Of a DNA stretch of 64,000 nucleotides, positions 33,879 to 43,213 are shown piece after piece. Source of the DNA: Virgibacillus_R byunsanensis (GTDB lineage: Bacteria > Bacillota > Bacilli > Bacillales > Amphibacillaceae); the NCBI RefSeq assembly GCF_042675965.1, contig NZ_JBHTKJ010000035.1, positions 1 through 64,000 on the forward strand, given 5' to 3'. How positions within the stretch are numbered: the stretch's first letter is position 1; every line of letters begins with the position of its first letter. Made by a program: the position numbers and the translations under genes. Below the pieces are notes generated by a model. It was not told where the DNA came from. It was given only the letters and a program-made list of their open reading frames with translations, and made no database searches.

Positions 33879-33961
33879 ATAACCCCTCCTCACACCGCAC
33901 TATACATACGCCTTTTTTATTTTGCTACGAGGGATTGGGGCAAGTGCCGCTGTAAATTCCT

Positions 33962-34298
33962 CTGGACGGTTAGCCAACTCCTTTACGAAGAAAGGTGGTT
34001 AGAATAATATCGGCATTTGTAGCATTAAGTCTAGTAGCGCAATTTAGTATTTCTCTAATAGCGATACTGACACTGATTGTAACTATTGTGTCTTTCTAGA
34101 AAAAAAGAAGTAACCGCTCCCTATCAATGAGTGGCAGTTACTTCTTTGCAAAAACAACATATTGGTCAGCCGCTCTTTATGCGGACTGTAGTTGTAGGTA
34201 TCAAGTATTTACCGCTACTTGATACCTTATTCTAATTATAAGGGTAAGTATTTATATTTATACTGTCAATATATGTTGCGATGGGTTTGCTACTGAAA
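33962..34298 (+). pseudogene. Type I toxin-antitoxin repeat, copy D (toxin and antisense promoter decayed)
   Basis: The body GCATTAAGTCTAGTAGCGC and TCTCTAATAGCGATACTGAC is nearly identical to copy A. The ATG is lost (AGAATAATATCGG instead of AGAATGACGACA) and one base is missing before GTCTTTCTAG, creating a stop. The 3' hairpins are kept. The antisense -35 TTGACA (34264-34269) is intact, but the -10 reads TACCCT instead of TATACT. Confidence 0.65.
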
Positions 34299-34638
34299 GT
34301 ATCTCAAACTCGTTGGGACACAAATGGCAGGAATGCTATTTTTAAGTTGAAACGTATTTTTTATACTATTTCAGATTATCCATGTAACGAATGAATCTTT
34401 CTTATAATAAGAAATCCGTCCATATATTTTGCTAGAACTGCAATTGAAAAAAGTGTTTGACCTGACCTTCGTAGCCAAGCTTTTGAAATACAGTATAGGA
34501 GCTAAGATTTAAAATTGATATTTACAATCTTTTTAGTCATCTACTCTCCCACACTTATTGGTTGGCTACTTATGTAGTGGTGGTTAAACAAGAAAGTTTC
34601 ACTCTGTCTCTTAGTTTTGTTTGACTTTAACCTAAAAA
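34299..34638. other. Non-coding region, 340 bp
   Basis: Nothing coding is supported. A TTAGTTTTG/CTAAAAACTAA pairing at about 34611-34642 could be a weak terminator for the leftward operon ending at 34639. Confidence 0.35.
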
Positions 34639-35391
34639 CTAAAATACCCTATTATTAAGCTTTCCTATTTCTTCTATCTCACATTCAACAATATCTCCAG
34701 TTATAACTAATTCAGCTCCCACCGGACTACCCGTTAAGATAATATCACCCTGTTTTAATGTCATGACTTCGGATAAGTAAGAAACCATTTTATTAATTGA
34801 GAAAATCATTAAATCGGTTCCACTATTTTGCTTTTCTATGTTATTAACTCTGGCTTTAACCTTCACTTTAAAAGGATTTATATCAGTTACTACATATGGT
34901 CCTAAAGGGGTGAATGTATCAAAAGATTTCCCCACCATCCAGTGCCCATCTTCATGAAAAAACTGTGGTGCAGTAACATCATTGGACACGGTATAGCCAA
35001 AGATATAATGAAGCACCTCGTCTTCTGCAATATTTTTTGCCTCTTTCCCAATAATAACAGCTAATTCAGATTCAAACTTAACTTTATCAATAGTTTTAGG
35101 AAGAAAGATATCATCATTAGGTCCAATAATAGAAGAAGTGGGTTTCATAAAAAATACAGGTATTTCCGGTAAGACAGAAGGCTTTTCGTCTATATTAGTC
35201 ACATAATTACGCCCAATACCAATAATCTGATTAGGAATTATTGGAGTTAGCAATTTTACCTGATCAACAGAATATTCCTCACTAGTATATTCCCAATCTC
35301 CATATAAATCGCCTGAAATAACTCGTATCAAATTTCTTTCAACTATACCATATTTTATCTTATCATTAATTATAAACCTAGAAAATTTCAT
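34639..35391 (-). CDS. Fumarylacetoacetate hydrolase (FAH) family protein
   Basis: The 250-residue protein has the FAH C-terminal fold (PF01557): GIGRNYVTN (about 58), the metal ligands in KFESELAVIIG (Glu107 and Glu109) and SNDVTAP (Asp138), KSFDTFTPLGPYVV, and a TLKQGDIILTGSPVG end. Family members hydrolyse or decarboxylate acylpyruvates and related 2-oxo acids in the cytosol. It is the last gene of the second half of the catabolic block, 21 bases after the LhgO-like gene, and probably acts late in the pathway on a 2-oxo-acid intermediate (inference). Confidence 0.88.
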   Translation of the reverse strand: MKFSRFIINDKIKYGIVERNLIRVISGDLYGDWEYTSEEYSVDQVKLLTPIIPNQIIGIGRNYVTNIDEKPSVLPEIPVFFMKPTSSIIGPNDDIFLPKTIDKVKFESELAVIIGKEAKNIAEDEVLHYIFGYTVSNDVTAPQFFHEDGHWMVGKSFDTFTPLGPYVVTDINPFKVKVKARVNNIEKQNSGTDLMIFSINKMVSYLSEVMTLKQGDIILTGSPVGAELVITGDIVECEIEEIGKLNNRVF

Positions 35392-35412
35392 AGTTGACCT
35401 CTTTTTCTTAAG

Positions 35413-36621
35413 TTATACGATTACTTTTGCAAAGCTTTCTTCAATTTTATCAACAATTGCCTTTCCTATAGATAAAGAAGCTGTAGCTGCTGGTGATGGC
35501 GCATTACAAACATGAACACTATTCTTCCCATTGATGAAGTAAAAATCATCTAGTAACCTTCCATCTTTCAGCAATGCTTGGGCCCTAACACCTGATGGTG
35601 CAGGTTCCAAATCCTCCCGTTGAATAACTGGAATCAATCTTTGTGCATCCTTTATAAAGGCTCTTTTACTGTAAGATCTATACATTTCTTTAGTTCCTTC
35701 TTTCCAATACTTACTACCTAATTTCCAAAGACCTGGATAAGAGACGGATTCAAAAAATTCCTTCCATTGAAAGGAGGTTTTATGATAACCTTCCCTTCTA
35801 AGGCTTAAAACAGCGTTAGGCCCTACTTCTACTCCACCATCAATCATTCTTGTAAAGTGAACACCCATGAATGGAAAACTAGGATTTGGAATAGGGTAAA
35901 TTAAATTATTTACGATATGTTTTTTCTCATCCTTAATTTTATAATATTCTCCGCGAAATGGAATAATCTTTAATTCCTTGACTCTATCAATTACCTGGGA
36001 TGCCACATGATCACTATACAGCCCAGCACAATTTATCAAAAACTTAGACTGAAATGATTCATTATTAGTTTCTATAGTAACCAAATCATCATTTTCAACT
36101 ATATTAATTACTTTACTATTTAATTTCAATGTATGAGATTGTATTTCAAGTAAGGATACAATTTTTTTACATACATCTTTATAATTGACAATTCCAGCTT
36201 CTCGAACATATATTGCCTTTTCTCCATTAGCAAATGGTTCTACTTCTTTAAGTTCTTCAGCACTAAGTAAATTGATATCTAATCCATTTACCTTTCCCTG
36301 TTCATATAATTTATCTAAGTGTGGTATCTCTTCTTTTTTTGTTGCAACAATTACCTTCCCACATACTTCATGATTAACCTCGTGTTTTTCGCAGAATTCA
36401 ATTAATTCTTTTTTACCTGCCTTGGTAAATTCTGCTTTGTAACTACCTGGCTTGTAATAAATACCAGAATGAATAACTCCACTATTATTCCCTGTTTGGT
36501 GTGCTGCCCAGGAACCTTCCTTTTCCAAGACCAATATCTTACTATTTGGATAGCGCTGAACAAGTGAATAAGCTGTAGATAATCCTACTATTCCTCCGCC
36601 CACAATCGTAAAATCGTACAA
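35413..36621 (-). CDS. lhgO: LhgO-like FAD-dependent L-2-hydroxyacid (hydroxyglutarate) oxidase
   Basis: The protein of about 402 residues has the FAD-binding start FTIVGGGIVGLSTAY and the LhgO hallmark HQTGNNSGVIHSGIYYKPGS. GVRAQALLKDGRLLDDF and NAPSPAATASLSIGK close the flavin site. LhgO oxidises L-2-hydroxyglutarate to 2-oxoglutarate and passes electrons to the quinone pool. The true substrate may be another L-2-hydroxy acid of this pathway. ATAGGAGG with seven-base spacing favours TTG 36621 over the in-frame GTG at 36645, which lies upstream of that site. Confidence 0.85.
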   Translation of the reverse strand: MYDFTIVGGGIVGLSTAYSLVQRYPNSKILVLEKEGSWAAHQTGNNSGVIHSGIYYKPGSYKAEFTKAGKKELIEFCEKHEVNHEVCGKVIVATKKEEIPHLDKLYEQGKVNGLDINLLSAEELKEVEPFANGEKAIYVREAGIVNYKDVCKKIVSLLEIQSHTLKLNSKVINIVENDDLVTIETNNESFQSKFLINCAGLYSDHVASQVIDRVKELKIIPFRGEYYKIKDEKKHIVNNLIYPIPNPSFPFMGVHFTRMIDGGVEVGPNAVLSLRREGYHKTSFQWKEFFESVSYPGLWKLGSKYWKEGTKEMYRSYSKRAFIKDAQRLIPVIQREDLEPAPSGVRAQALLKDGRLLDDFYFINGKNSVHVCNAPSPAATASLSIGKAIVDKIEESFAKVIV

Positions 36622-36654
36622 TACTATTCCTCCTATCCTATTCACAAATAAAAA

Positions 36655-37644
36655 TTAGTTATGGTCTTTTACTTGAAAATTATTTACAATATGATGAGCA
36701 GCTTTCCCTTTACGAACTCTTTTAATATTCTCAAAGCCCATATTAATTACTCGATTAAATGTATCGGCTGTTCCTCCACCTATATGTGGAGTAGCTACAA
36801 CATTATCTAACAATAATAACTTATTATCTTTTGGTATAGGTTCGGTTTCCCAAGCATCAATAGCAGCACCACTTATTGTTTGATTGCTTAAACATTCATA
36901 TAAGTCAGCTTCATTTACTATTCCGCCCCTAGCAACATTAATTAATATCGCATTTCTTTTCATTTGTTTCATTTTTTCTTTATTTATGATATTCCTAGTT
37001 TGTGGAATTAAAGGAACATGTAGACTAACAATGTCTGATGTTTGTAACACTTTATCTAGACTCATATATTCTGCATTTACTTCCCTTTCTTTTTCCTTTG
37101 ATAATCTTCTAGTATCATAGTAAACAATTTTTGTACCAAACGAAGAAGACCTTTTGGCAGCTTCCAGTCCGATATTTCCCATCCCTATCAAACCGTGTAT
37201 CTTTCCATTCAATTCAAAAGACGATGACCGAAATTTCCAAGAATCCCAATTCCCTGCTTTTGTACGTTGATCAATTTCCACTAACCTTCTGTACAGTGTA
37301 AGAATGAATAGTATAGTTAGCTCTGCTACACTGATGGAATTGCCACCAGGTGTATTTGAAACAGGTATAGATAGTCTTTCAGCAGTATTAAGGTCAATGT
37401 TATCAACCCCGATTCCGACTTTTTGAATAAACTTAAGACTTTTAGCTTTTCTCAGAAGTTTATCATCAACTTGAAAAGCTGTCAGTATAAAATAGTCTGT
37501 ATCAATTGTTTCCTGATCCTTTTGTACATCACTCAACTCATTCCAAAATAATATCTCCAAATCTATTGGCTTATTTTTTAACACAATCTTTTTTAGTTCA
37601 TTAGAAATATCATCAAAATAGATAGCCTTTTCCACGAAAATCAC
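36655..37644 (-). CDS. D-isomer-specific 2-hydroxyacid dehydrogenase
   Basis: The 329-residue NAD-dependent enzyme of the SerA/D-lactate dehydrogenase superfamily has GLIGMGNIGLEAAKR (nucleotide loop, about 152), NVARGGIVNEADL (catalytic Arg), AIDAWETEP (Glu) and VVATPHIGGGT (His). It would interconvert a D-2-hydroxy acid and the 2-oxo acid. Together with the neighbouring L-specific oxidase this gives the operon both stereochemical routes to a 2-oxo acid. The start is GTG 37644 after GGAAGG. Confidence 0.85.
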   Translation of the reverse strand: MIFVEKAIYFDDISNELKKIVLKNKPIDLEILFWNELSDVQKDQETIDTDYFILTAFQVDDKLLRKAKSLKFIQKVGIGVDNIDLNTAERLSIPVSNTPGGNSISVAELTILFILTLYRRLVEIDQRTKAGNWDSWKFRSSSFELNGKIHGLIGMGNIGLEAAKRSSSFGTKIVYYDTRRLSKEKEREVNAEYMSLDKVLQTSDIVSLHVPLIPQTRNIINKEKMKQMKRNAILINVARGGIVNEADLYECLSNQTISGAAIDAWETEPIPKDNKLLLLDNVVATPHIGGGTADTFNRVINMGFENIKRVRKGKAAHHIVNNFQVKDHN

Positions 37645-37674
37645 ATTTCCCTTCCTTGACTACGTACTATAATC

Positions 37675-38421
37675 CTATTTAACATCAAATCCTTGTTTTC
37701 TTAAATATTCCACTAAATCTTTTCTTCTAGGCTGACTGATATAGTTGGATATTTGCTTTGTCCACCCAGTCGTTTTTACCCCTTTCGTTCTTTTTATATA
37801 ATATTGCGCAGAATAGTCTTCATAAGTTACAAGACCATCTTTCAAACTATCATAATCGTATTCTTCCGAATGAATAGCCAATTGCCTAGGAAGTCTTGGT
37901 TTCTGCCAGGGGATATCATCTGGATAACCTAAACACATTCCCATAATTGGCATTGTATATGGTGGGAGATTCAACAATTGACTAACCTTATTAGGGTCAT
38001 TTCTAATACCACCAATCATAACCCCACCTAATTGATGAGCACTAGCAGCAATCAATACATTTTCTGCTACTAGTGCTGTATCAACTGAACCAATAATAAT
38101 ATTCTCTACTTCATCAACTTCTAACTTTTCCCCATACATTTCACATGCTAAATGTATCCTGTAGAAATCCATACAAAATACAAGGAAAACAGGGCAATCT
38201 CTAACATACTTTTGCCCTGCACAAATCGATGATAATTCTTCCTTTTTTTGTTTGTCTTTTATTACAATAATGCTATAAGCCTGAACATTGTGATGGGATG
38301 GTGCCCATTGCGCAGTATCCAGGATATCTTTTAAAATATCATCTGGGATTCCTATATTTTTGTATTTTCTTATGGAACGATGACTTTTTAACAAATCCGT
38401 AACATGTTTATTTATTTCCAT
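37675..38421 (-). CDS. NfsA-like nitroreductase family flavoprotein
   Basis: The protein of about 248 residues has the FMN-binding SHRSIRKYKNIGIPDD start, APSHHNVQAYSIIVI, SAHQLGGVMIGGIRN and MGMCLGYPDD, as in NADPH-dependent NfsA/Frp nitroreductases, and the extended C-terminus of that group. It follows the N-carbamoyl hydrolase without a gap, so it belongs to the operon. Its job may be reduction of an unsaturated or N-oxidised ring rather than a nitro group (inference). ATG 38421 has AAAGGA nine bases upstream. Confidence 0.85.
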   Translation of the reverse strand: MEINKHVTDLLKSHRSIRKYKNIGIPDDILKDILDTAQWAPSHHNVQAYSIIVIKDKQKKEELSSICAGQKYVRDCPVFLVFCMDFYRIHLACEMYGEKLEVDEVENIIIGSVDTALVAENVLIAASAHQLGGVMIGGIRNDPNKVSQLLNLPPYTMPIMGMCLGYPDDIPWQKPRLPRQLAIHSEEYDYDSLKDGLVTYEDYSAQYYIKRTKGVKTTGWTKQISNYISQPRRKDLVEYLRKQGFDVK

Positions 38422-38427
38422 TATCAA

Positions 38428-39630
38428 TCATCCTTTGATTAAGCTTGCATACTGTTTGGACAATTCTAGGATAGAATTTAACATGGTATTTGCTCCAAAT
38501 TCTATATCCTCCCATGAAGTATACTCATCGGGATGATGACTAAGTCCATCCTTACACGGAACAAAAATCATTCCAACATTAGTTAGCGATGTTAATGAAT
38601 TGGCATCGTGGTTAGCACCACTAACCATATATTTATAATTGGTTTCCGTATTTTTACTTGCCTTTTCAATAGACTTTTGAACTTCTTCTGATAATTTATT
38701 CGGCTGTTTTTGCACTCCTTGCTTCATCTCAACATTAAAATTACTATTCATCCAGCTTTTTAAGTGATTTTCAAATTCTTTTACTTCATTCCAATTGCTA
38801 CTTCTAATTTCAATCGTTAAATGAACATCCCCTGGTACAACATTTTCCGAGTTTGGAGATACTTCTAGTTTCCCAACAGTTGCAACAAGGTCACTATTTC
38901 TATTTATCGCTTCTTCAGATACCTTTTTAACAATGGAGGAAGCAGAAACTAAGGCATCCATTCTATGTTGCATAGGTGTAGTACCAGAGTGGCTAGCTTT
39001 TCCAATCACATGAACATGCATCCTGGAAATTCCTGCGATAGAAGTCACAATCCCAACATGTTTTTTCTCTGTTTCTAGTACACTTCCCTGTTCAATGTGC
39101 AATTCTAAGAATGATAGATATTTATCCCTATCTATACATGCATCCTTAATATCATTAAATGTATAACCAAACTCTTGTAAAGTAATTTCACTTAGATCAC
39201 TTTCCTTGATAAGACCCGCCATTACTCTACTGCCAAATGTTCCACCAAGTGGGTTTGCCTCTTCACCAATAAAAGAAATAAGTTCTAACGGTACATCGGT
39301 TTCATAGCCATTCTCTTTTATGGTTCTCAAGACCTCTAACCCTACAATCACCCCAAGGGCCCCGTCATACAATCCACCATTTTGAACCGTATCCAAATGT
39401 GACCCAAAAGCAATAGCTGGACTATCAAGCTCACCTTCTCTACCAAAAACATTACCAACTGAATCTTCGTATGTTTGGATTCCATTAGCTTTTAGTTTAC
39501 CTTTTAACCAATTCATTGCCATTTTTTCTTCCTTAGAAAAGGCTAAGCGGGTATACCCAATTTCACCAGAATTTGCTATAGATCCCACCTCTAACAAATC
39601 CTCTTTAATTCTTTCTAAATTAATTTTCAA
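38428..39630 (-). CDS. N-carbamoyl-L-amino-acid hydrolase / allantoate amidohydrolase family (M20)
   Basis: The 400-residue Zn enzyme carries GSHLDTVQNGGLYDGALGV (about 77-95), FIGEEANPLGGTFGSR (catalytic Glu, about 124), LELHIEQGSVLE (about 190), the dimer contact SHSGTTPMQHRMDA and the C-terminal SGANHDANSL and CKDGLSHHPDE. It is the expected partner of a hydantoinase: ring opening gives an N-carbamoyl acid, which this enzyme splits to the free amine, CO2 and ammonia. TTG start after AGGAG. Paralogue of the gene at 21825. Confidence 0.88.
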   Translation of the reverse strand: MKINLERIKEDLLEVGSIANSGEIGYTRLAFSKEEKMAMNWLKGKLKANGIQTYEDSVGNVFGREGELDSPAIAFGSHLDTVQNGGLYDGALGVIVGLEVLRTIKENGYETDVPLELISFIGEEANPLGGTFGSRVMAGLIKESDLSEITLQEFGYTFNDIKDACIDRDKYLSFLELHIEQGSVLETEKKHVGIVTSIAGISRMHVHVIGKASHSGTTPMQHRMDALVSASSIVKKVSEEAINRNSDLVATVGKLEVSPNSENVVPGDVHLTIEIRSSNWNEVKEFENHLKSWMNSNFNVEMKQGVQKQPNKLSEEVQKSIEKASKNTETNYKYMVSGANHDANSLTSLTNVGMIFVPCKDGLSHHPDEYTSWEDIEFGANTMLNSILELSKQYASLIKG

Positions 39631-39654
39631 TCATTTTCACACTCCTACTTTTTA

Positions 39655-40998
39655 TTACCTATTACTGTTAAAAAATTCATTCATATCTTCACAGATTTCT
39701 ATATGGAAGACATTATCTTTTAAGGTTTTAAGCAACGATTTAGAATAGTATTTCCCTAGCATAGCATTATACTTTTCTATCAATTGATCTTCCTCTAATG
39801 GTTGGTCATATTCACCTTTTGCAGTATAAACTATATTTTTTATGGTATGATTATTCTTAAAGATAACTGCAACTTGAGCCGCCCTTTTCTTTGGCAACAA
39901 TTTATTTAGTTCTTCATCTTCGTTCACGATTATTTTGCTAGACAACTCTTGAATAGCTGGGTCAAATAACACACTTTCTTCATTTGTTGTATATAAATTT
40001 TTTTCATGTAATATAGCAGACAACATAAATGGAATAGAAAACTTTGCTTCTAGTGGTGTTTTAGGCTTAGAACTTCTACACCTTGCAGCTAATCCGTATG
40101 TTTTAACCTCAACTCTATCGATATCTTCCAATGAGAAGTCATATTCACTTATCAAGTTTTTCATTGCATCAATAGAAGCATGTGTAAAACGACATGAAGG
40201 ATAAAACTTAAAGTAATTCTTTTCAATTAAAGGAGGCGAAAAAAGGTCTTCAAAAAGTTTAGAACCATCAAATCCTTCCGCCATTATATTTTTCCATACA
40301 TCCTCTACAACATGAGACGAGCTTCTAAATCCATAGCTTTGCAGTTTTAGAGTTTCGTATGCAATAAAGGAACCAAGCCCCGTATACAAATTTCTTGCTG
40401 TTATCCCCTTTTCAGCTGCTTCCCATGTTGTTGCCAGTGGAAAGGTAGCCGATAACATAGATGCATTAATAATATCATCAACCTTCATTCTTTGTAATAA
40501 CCCTGCAGCGATAGTTGCACCTACATTCCCCCAGGTACCATGTGGGTGCATGTAATCCTTCATGTTACTAGCCATAGCCAACCTTGAACTAGCTTCATAC
40601 GCAAGAATAAACGCCTTAATAAATTCCTTACCTGAAGATTTATTTTCAATTGCGCTTATCATTATCGTTGGTAAGATATGTGCTGCTGGATGCCCTTTAG
40701 CAAATTGGTTCCCTTCATCCAGTTCATTTGATACAATTGCAGTTCCGTGGATAACAAGGCTATCTTTGGCTGTTACAAATTTATCTGATCCCAGAATAGG
40801 AAATCTTACATTCGACTCAATATCTTGTTCTACTGAAACACTATCAATATAGTTTTGTAGTGGCTTTTCTGTTTTTATGCCATAAAGTGCAGCTACAATG
40901 GTATCCATAATCACCCATTTCGCCCTTTTGATAGTATCCTCTGAAAAATCATCTTTTACTAGAATTTCCTGAAGTAACTCCCTATATTGACTAGACAA
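39655..40998 (-). CDS. MmgE/PrpD family protein
   Basis: The 447-residue protein matches MmgE/PrpD (PF03972): an all-helical N-terminal domain with HGTAIVSNELDEGN and KGHPAAHILPTIMISA, HPHGTWGNVGATIAAGL near 165, and KFYPSCRFTHASIDAM near 265 at the start of the smaller domain. The family includes 2-methylcitrate dehydratase, cis-aconitate decarboxylase and iminodisuccinate epimerase. It probably dehydrates, decarboxylates or isomerises a polycarboxylic intermediate. TTG start after GAGGAGG. Eighteen bases separate it from the upstream hydantoinase gene. Confidence 0.88.
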   Translation of the reverse strand: MSSQYRELLQEILVKDDFSEDTIKRAKWVIMDTIVAALYGIKTEKPLQNYIDSVSVEQDIESNVRFPILGSDKFVTAKDSLVIHGTAIVSNELDEGNQFAKGHPAAHILPTIMISAIENKSSGKEFIKAFILAYEASSRLAMASNMKDYMHPHGTWGNVGATIAAGLLQRMKVDDIINASMLSATFPLATTWEAAEKGITARNLYTGLGSFIAYETLKLQSYGFRSSSHVVEDVWKNIMAEGFDGSKLFEDLFSPPLIEKNYFKFYPSCRFTHASIDAMKNLISEYDFSLEDIDRVEVKTYGLAARCRSSKPKTPLEAKFSIPFMLSAILHEKNLYTTNEESVLFDPAIQELSSKIIVNEDEELNKLLPKKRAAQVAVIFKNNHTIKNIVYTAKGEYDQPLEEDQLIEKYNAMLGKYYSKSLLKTLKDNVFHIEICEDMNEFFNSNR

Positions 40999-41016
40999 TT
41001 CACCATTCCTCCTCTT

Positions 41017-42384
41017 CTACTCTGCAGCAGCACCTTTAACAAACTTTCCGTAGCCAGGCTGCACCTGTATTTCCTTACCATCAAATACTGTATTTCCACG
41101 AACAATGGTTTGAACAATCTTTCCGTTTAATTCCTGCCCATCAAATGGTGTCATTTTAGAGTTTGAGAACATCTTTTCCTCATCTATTTGCCATTTCTCA
41201 TTTGGGTTAATAACAACAAAATCGGCATCATATCCAACTTTAATTTGCCCTTTATTCTTTATTCCAAAAACCTCAGCCGGATGCTGTGACATTAATTTTG
41301 CAAACTGTACAGGACTTAATCCCTTTTCTACCACAATACTGTTGAACATTAGGGGAACAATAATTTCTAATCCTGCAAGCCCGGAAGATGCCTTGAAAAT
41401 ATTTTCATTCCCGCTAACTTTATTTTCCTTTTTCCAAGCAACATGGTCAGAAGAAATTAAATCGATATTTCCGTCAACTAAATGGTCCCACATCCCAGAT
41501 ACATCTTTTGGATAGCGCAGTGGAGGGTTCATTTTTGCTTTAGGTCCTATCTTATCTAAGTCATTTATATCCATCAATAAATATGGATAACATGTTTCTG
41601 CAGTTACATTAACCCCTTCTGCTCTAAACCTTTTAATTAAATCGAACGTTCTTGGATGACTAACATGTGCAATATGGAGCTTTGCATTCGTCCAATAAGC
41701 AAACTCCATCAATTGAAGAACACTGCTAGTTTCAGATACTGGCGGCCTTGTTTCCATATGGGCTCTTGGATAAACTTTATTTTCTTCGGTATATTCATTA
41801 ATCAGTGCTTTAATTATTTCATCGTTTTCCGAATGAAAAGCCACTAGTAGGTCTAATTCATTTAATATTGACATCGCTTTCATAATTTCGGACTCTGGAA
41901 TTTTTGGAAACCTATACTTATCGGTTTCAAAGGTAGACATTTTGAATGACATTGCCCCCGCCTTTGCTAAGGGAATAATCTGGTCAGTCCCATTCCTTTT
42001 TGAGATGGTTCCCCAAAGGCCTATATCCACAACAGCTTCTTTTTGAAGTAGATCAACTTTTTGCTTAAAATTAGTAACATTATTTACAGGATTAGGTAAA
42101 TCATAAGGCATATCTAGAAAGGTTGTTACACCCCCAGCAGCAGCGGAAATACTAGTATCTAGAAATCCTTCATCTGGGTTACTAAAACAATGAACATGCA
42201 CATCAATCGCGCCTGGACATATAAGGGAATCTCCAAAATCAACCTCTTTTGAACCATTGAGGTTTCTATTATTCTCAGATTCTACAATTTCCTCTATCTT
42301 TCCATTTGTAATACCCACCTGTCCCTTGATTACTTTTTCATCTAAAACTACATTTCCTTTAATTACCAGGTCAAACTTATTCAA
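41017..42384 (-). CDS. Dihydropyrimidinase/hydantoinase/allantoinase-type amidohydrolase (paralogue 1)
   Basis: The 455-residue cyclic amidohydrolase has all ligands of a binuclear metal centre: DVHVH (His63 and 65), the carboxylated Lys of AMSFK (148), FHSEN (His184), HIAHVSH (His240) and SSDHVAW (Asp313). The family hydrolyses cyclic diamides such as hydantoins, dihydropyrimidines and allantoin. It is about as long as allantoinase and closely resembles the gene at 48179, so the block holds two versions. TTG start after GGGGAG. It heads the second half of the block, behind a copy of the shared palindrome. Confidence 0.88.
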   Translation of the reverse strand: MNKFDLVIKGNVVLDEKVIKGQVGITNGKIEEIVESENNRNLNGSKEVDFGDSLICPGAIDVHVHCFSNPDEGFLDTSISAAAGGVTTFLDMPYDLPNPVNNVTNFKQKVDLLQKEAVVDIGLWGTISKRNGTDQIIPLAKAGAMSFKMSTFETDKYRFPKIPESEIMKAMSILNELDLLVAFHSENDEIIKALINEYTEENKVYPRAHMETRPPVSETSSVLQLMEFAYWTNAKLHIAHVSHPRTFDLIKRFRAEGVNVTAETCYPYLLMDINDLDKIGPKAKMNPPLRYPKDVSGMWDHLVDGNIDLISSDHVAWKKENKVSGNENIFKASSGLAGLEIIVPLMFNSIVVEKGLSPVQFAKLMSQHPAEVFGIKNKGQIKVGYDADFVVINPNEKWQIDEEKMFSNSKMTPFDGQELNGKIVQTIVRGNTVFDGKEIQVQPGYGKFVKGAAAE

Positions 42385-42418
42385 GTATGATCTCCCCTCT
42401 CTTATTTTATCAAATAAT

Positions 42419-42440
42419 AATAATTGATTATCATTAACTT
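42419..42440. promoter_or_regulatory. Half-conserved copy of the AATAATTGAT palindrome
   Basis: AATAATTGAT (42419-42428), a central T and ATCATTAACT repeat the palindrome found before the IclR gene at 50347-50367. The left arm is identical and the right arm partly so. It lies 35 bases upstream of the hydantoinase start, where an operator would be expected. Confidence 0.5.
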
Positions 42441-42517
42441 TAATTATATTTTACACCATATATTTATAAATTCAACTATATTTCCAACAATAAAAATAAT
42501 TCTGCTAATTTAAACGA

Positions 42518-43134
42518 CCACCTGCTAAAGCAGGTGGATTTGGACATAAATGTCGACGACTAAAGTCGTTCTTCAGGCTGAAGTCCTGCTCAAAGCCCTT
42601 AAGCTGAAGCAAACTCGAAATGTGACTAAACTCATTCTTCAATCCTGAAAATATCGTCCTTGCCTTCATTGAATTGATTGGCTATATAATTTCTTATTAT
42701 TTCGTCTGTTACGTTACCAACCGTGGCACAAAAGTATCCTCTTGCCCACAAATGCTGCCCCCAATACCGCTTCTTTAACTCTGGAAATTCATCCTGTAAT
42801 AATCTTGATGATCTCCCTTTTAGATACTGCAAAACCTTACTTGGAGCAATACTTGGTGGACAGGATAACAACAAATGAATATGGTCTTTCCCAACACTTC
42901 CTTGCAAAATAGTAATACCTCTTGCTTCACATCCTTGCCTAATCAATTCTCTTGTTCTTGTTGCTATATGACCCCGCAACACCTTATATCTATACTTTGT
43001 CACCCATATGACATGATACTTGATATCATACACCGCATGGCTATTTTTTCGATAACCGTCCATACTTTTCACCTCACACTTTAAGTATGAACATTTAAGG
43101 GCAAGGCTAAAAGCTGATACCGTCTAAAGACGGT
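42518..43134 (-). mobile_element. IS200-type insertion sequence (tnpA only)
   Basis: The element has subterminal hairpins in place of terminal inverted repeats: CCACCTGC/GCAGGTGG at 42518-42537 and ACCGTC/GACGGT at 43119-43134, both with TAAA loops, plus further stem-loops between 42540 and 42610. It carries one tnpA. It sits between the two halves of the catabolic block. Exact ends are not determined. Confidence 0.75.
42632..43072 (-). CDS. tnpA: TnpA, IS200/IS605 Y1 single-strand transposase
   Basis: The 146-residue protein is a complete Y1-HUH transposase. YDIKYHVIWVTKYRYKVL opens the fold, GKDHIHLLLS (about 64-73) holds the HUH metal site and the Tyr of NYIANQFN near residue 129 is the nucleophile. 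It moves single-stranded element DNA by recognising end hairpins. The reading frame is intact, so the element may be active and could act on the orphan tnpB element at 2.8-4.2 kb if their ends match. Confidence 0.93.
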   Translation of the reverse strand: MKSMDGYRKNSHAVYDIKYHVIWVTKYRYKVLRGHIATRTRELIRQGCEARGITILQGSVGKDHIHLLLSCPPSIAPSKVLQYLKGRSSRLLQDEFPELKKRYWGQHLWARGYFCATVGNVTDEIIRNYIANQFNEGKDDIFRIEE

Positions 43135-43165
43135 GGAGTTAGACCACGCATTTGTAAGTTAAAAT

Positions 43166-43209
43166 AAAAAAGGTGAGATGGGTCTTAAAAGAACCAAATC
43201 ACCTTTTTT
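43166..43209 (-). terminator. Terminator of the first half of the catabolic block
   Basis: AAAAAAGGTGA (43166-43176) pairs perfectly with TCACCTTTTTT (43199-43209), with further pairing inside. The hairpin has a U-rich 3' side on either strand. It lies directly after the SDR stop codon. Confidence 0.85.
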
Positions 43210-43213
43210 AACG

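Noticed and set aside
37675..38421. Nitrofurantoin degradation from nitroreductase plus hydantoinase in one block
   Set aside because: Attractive because the drug contains a hydantoin, but the rest of the operon and the natural setting do not support it.
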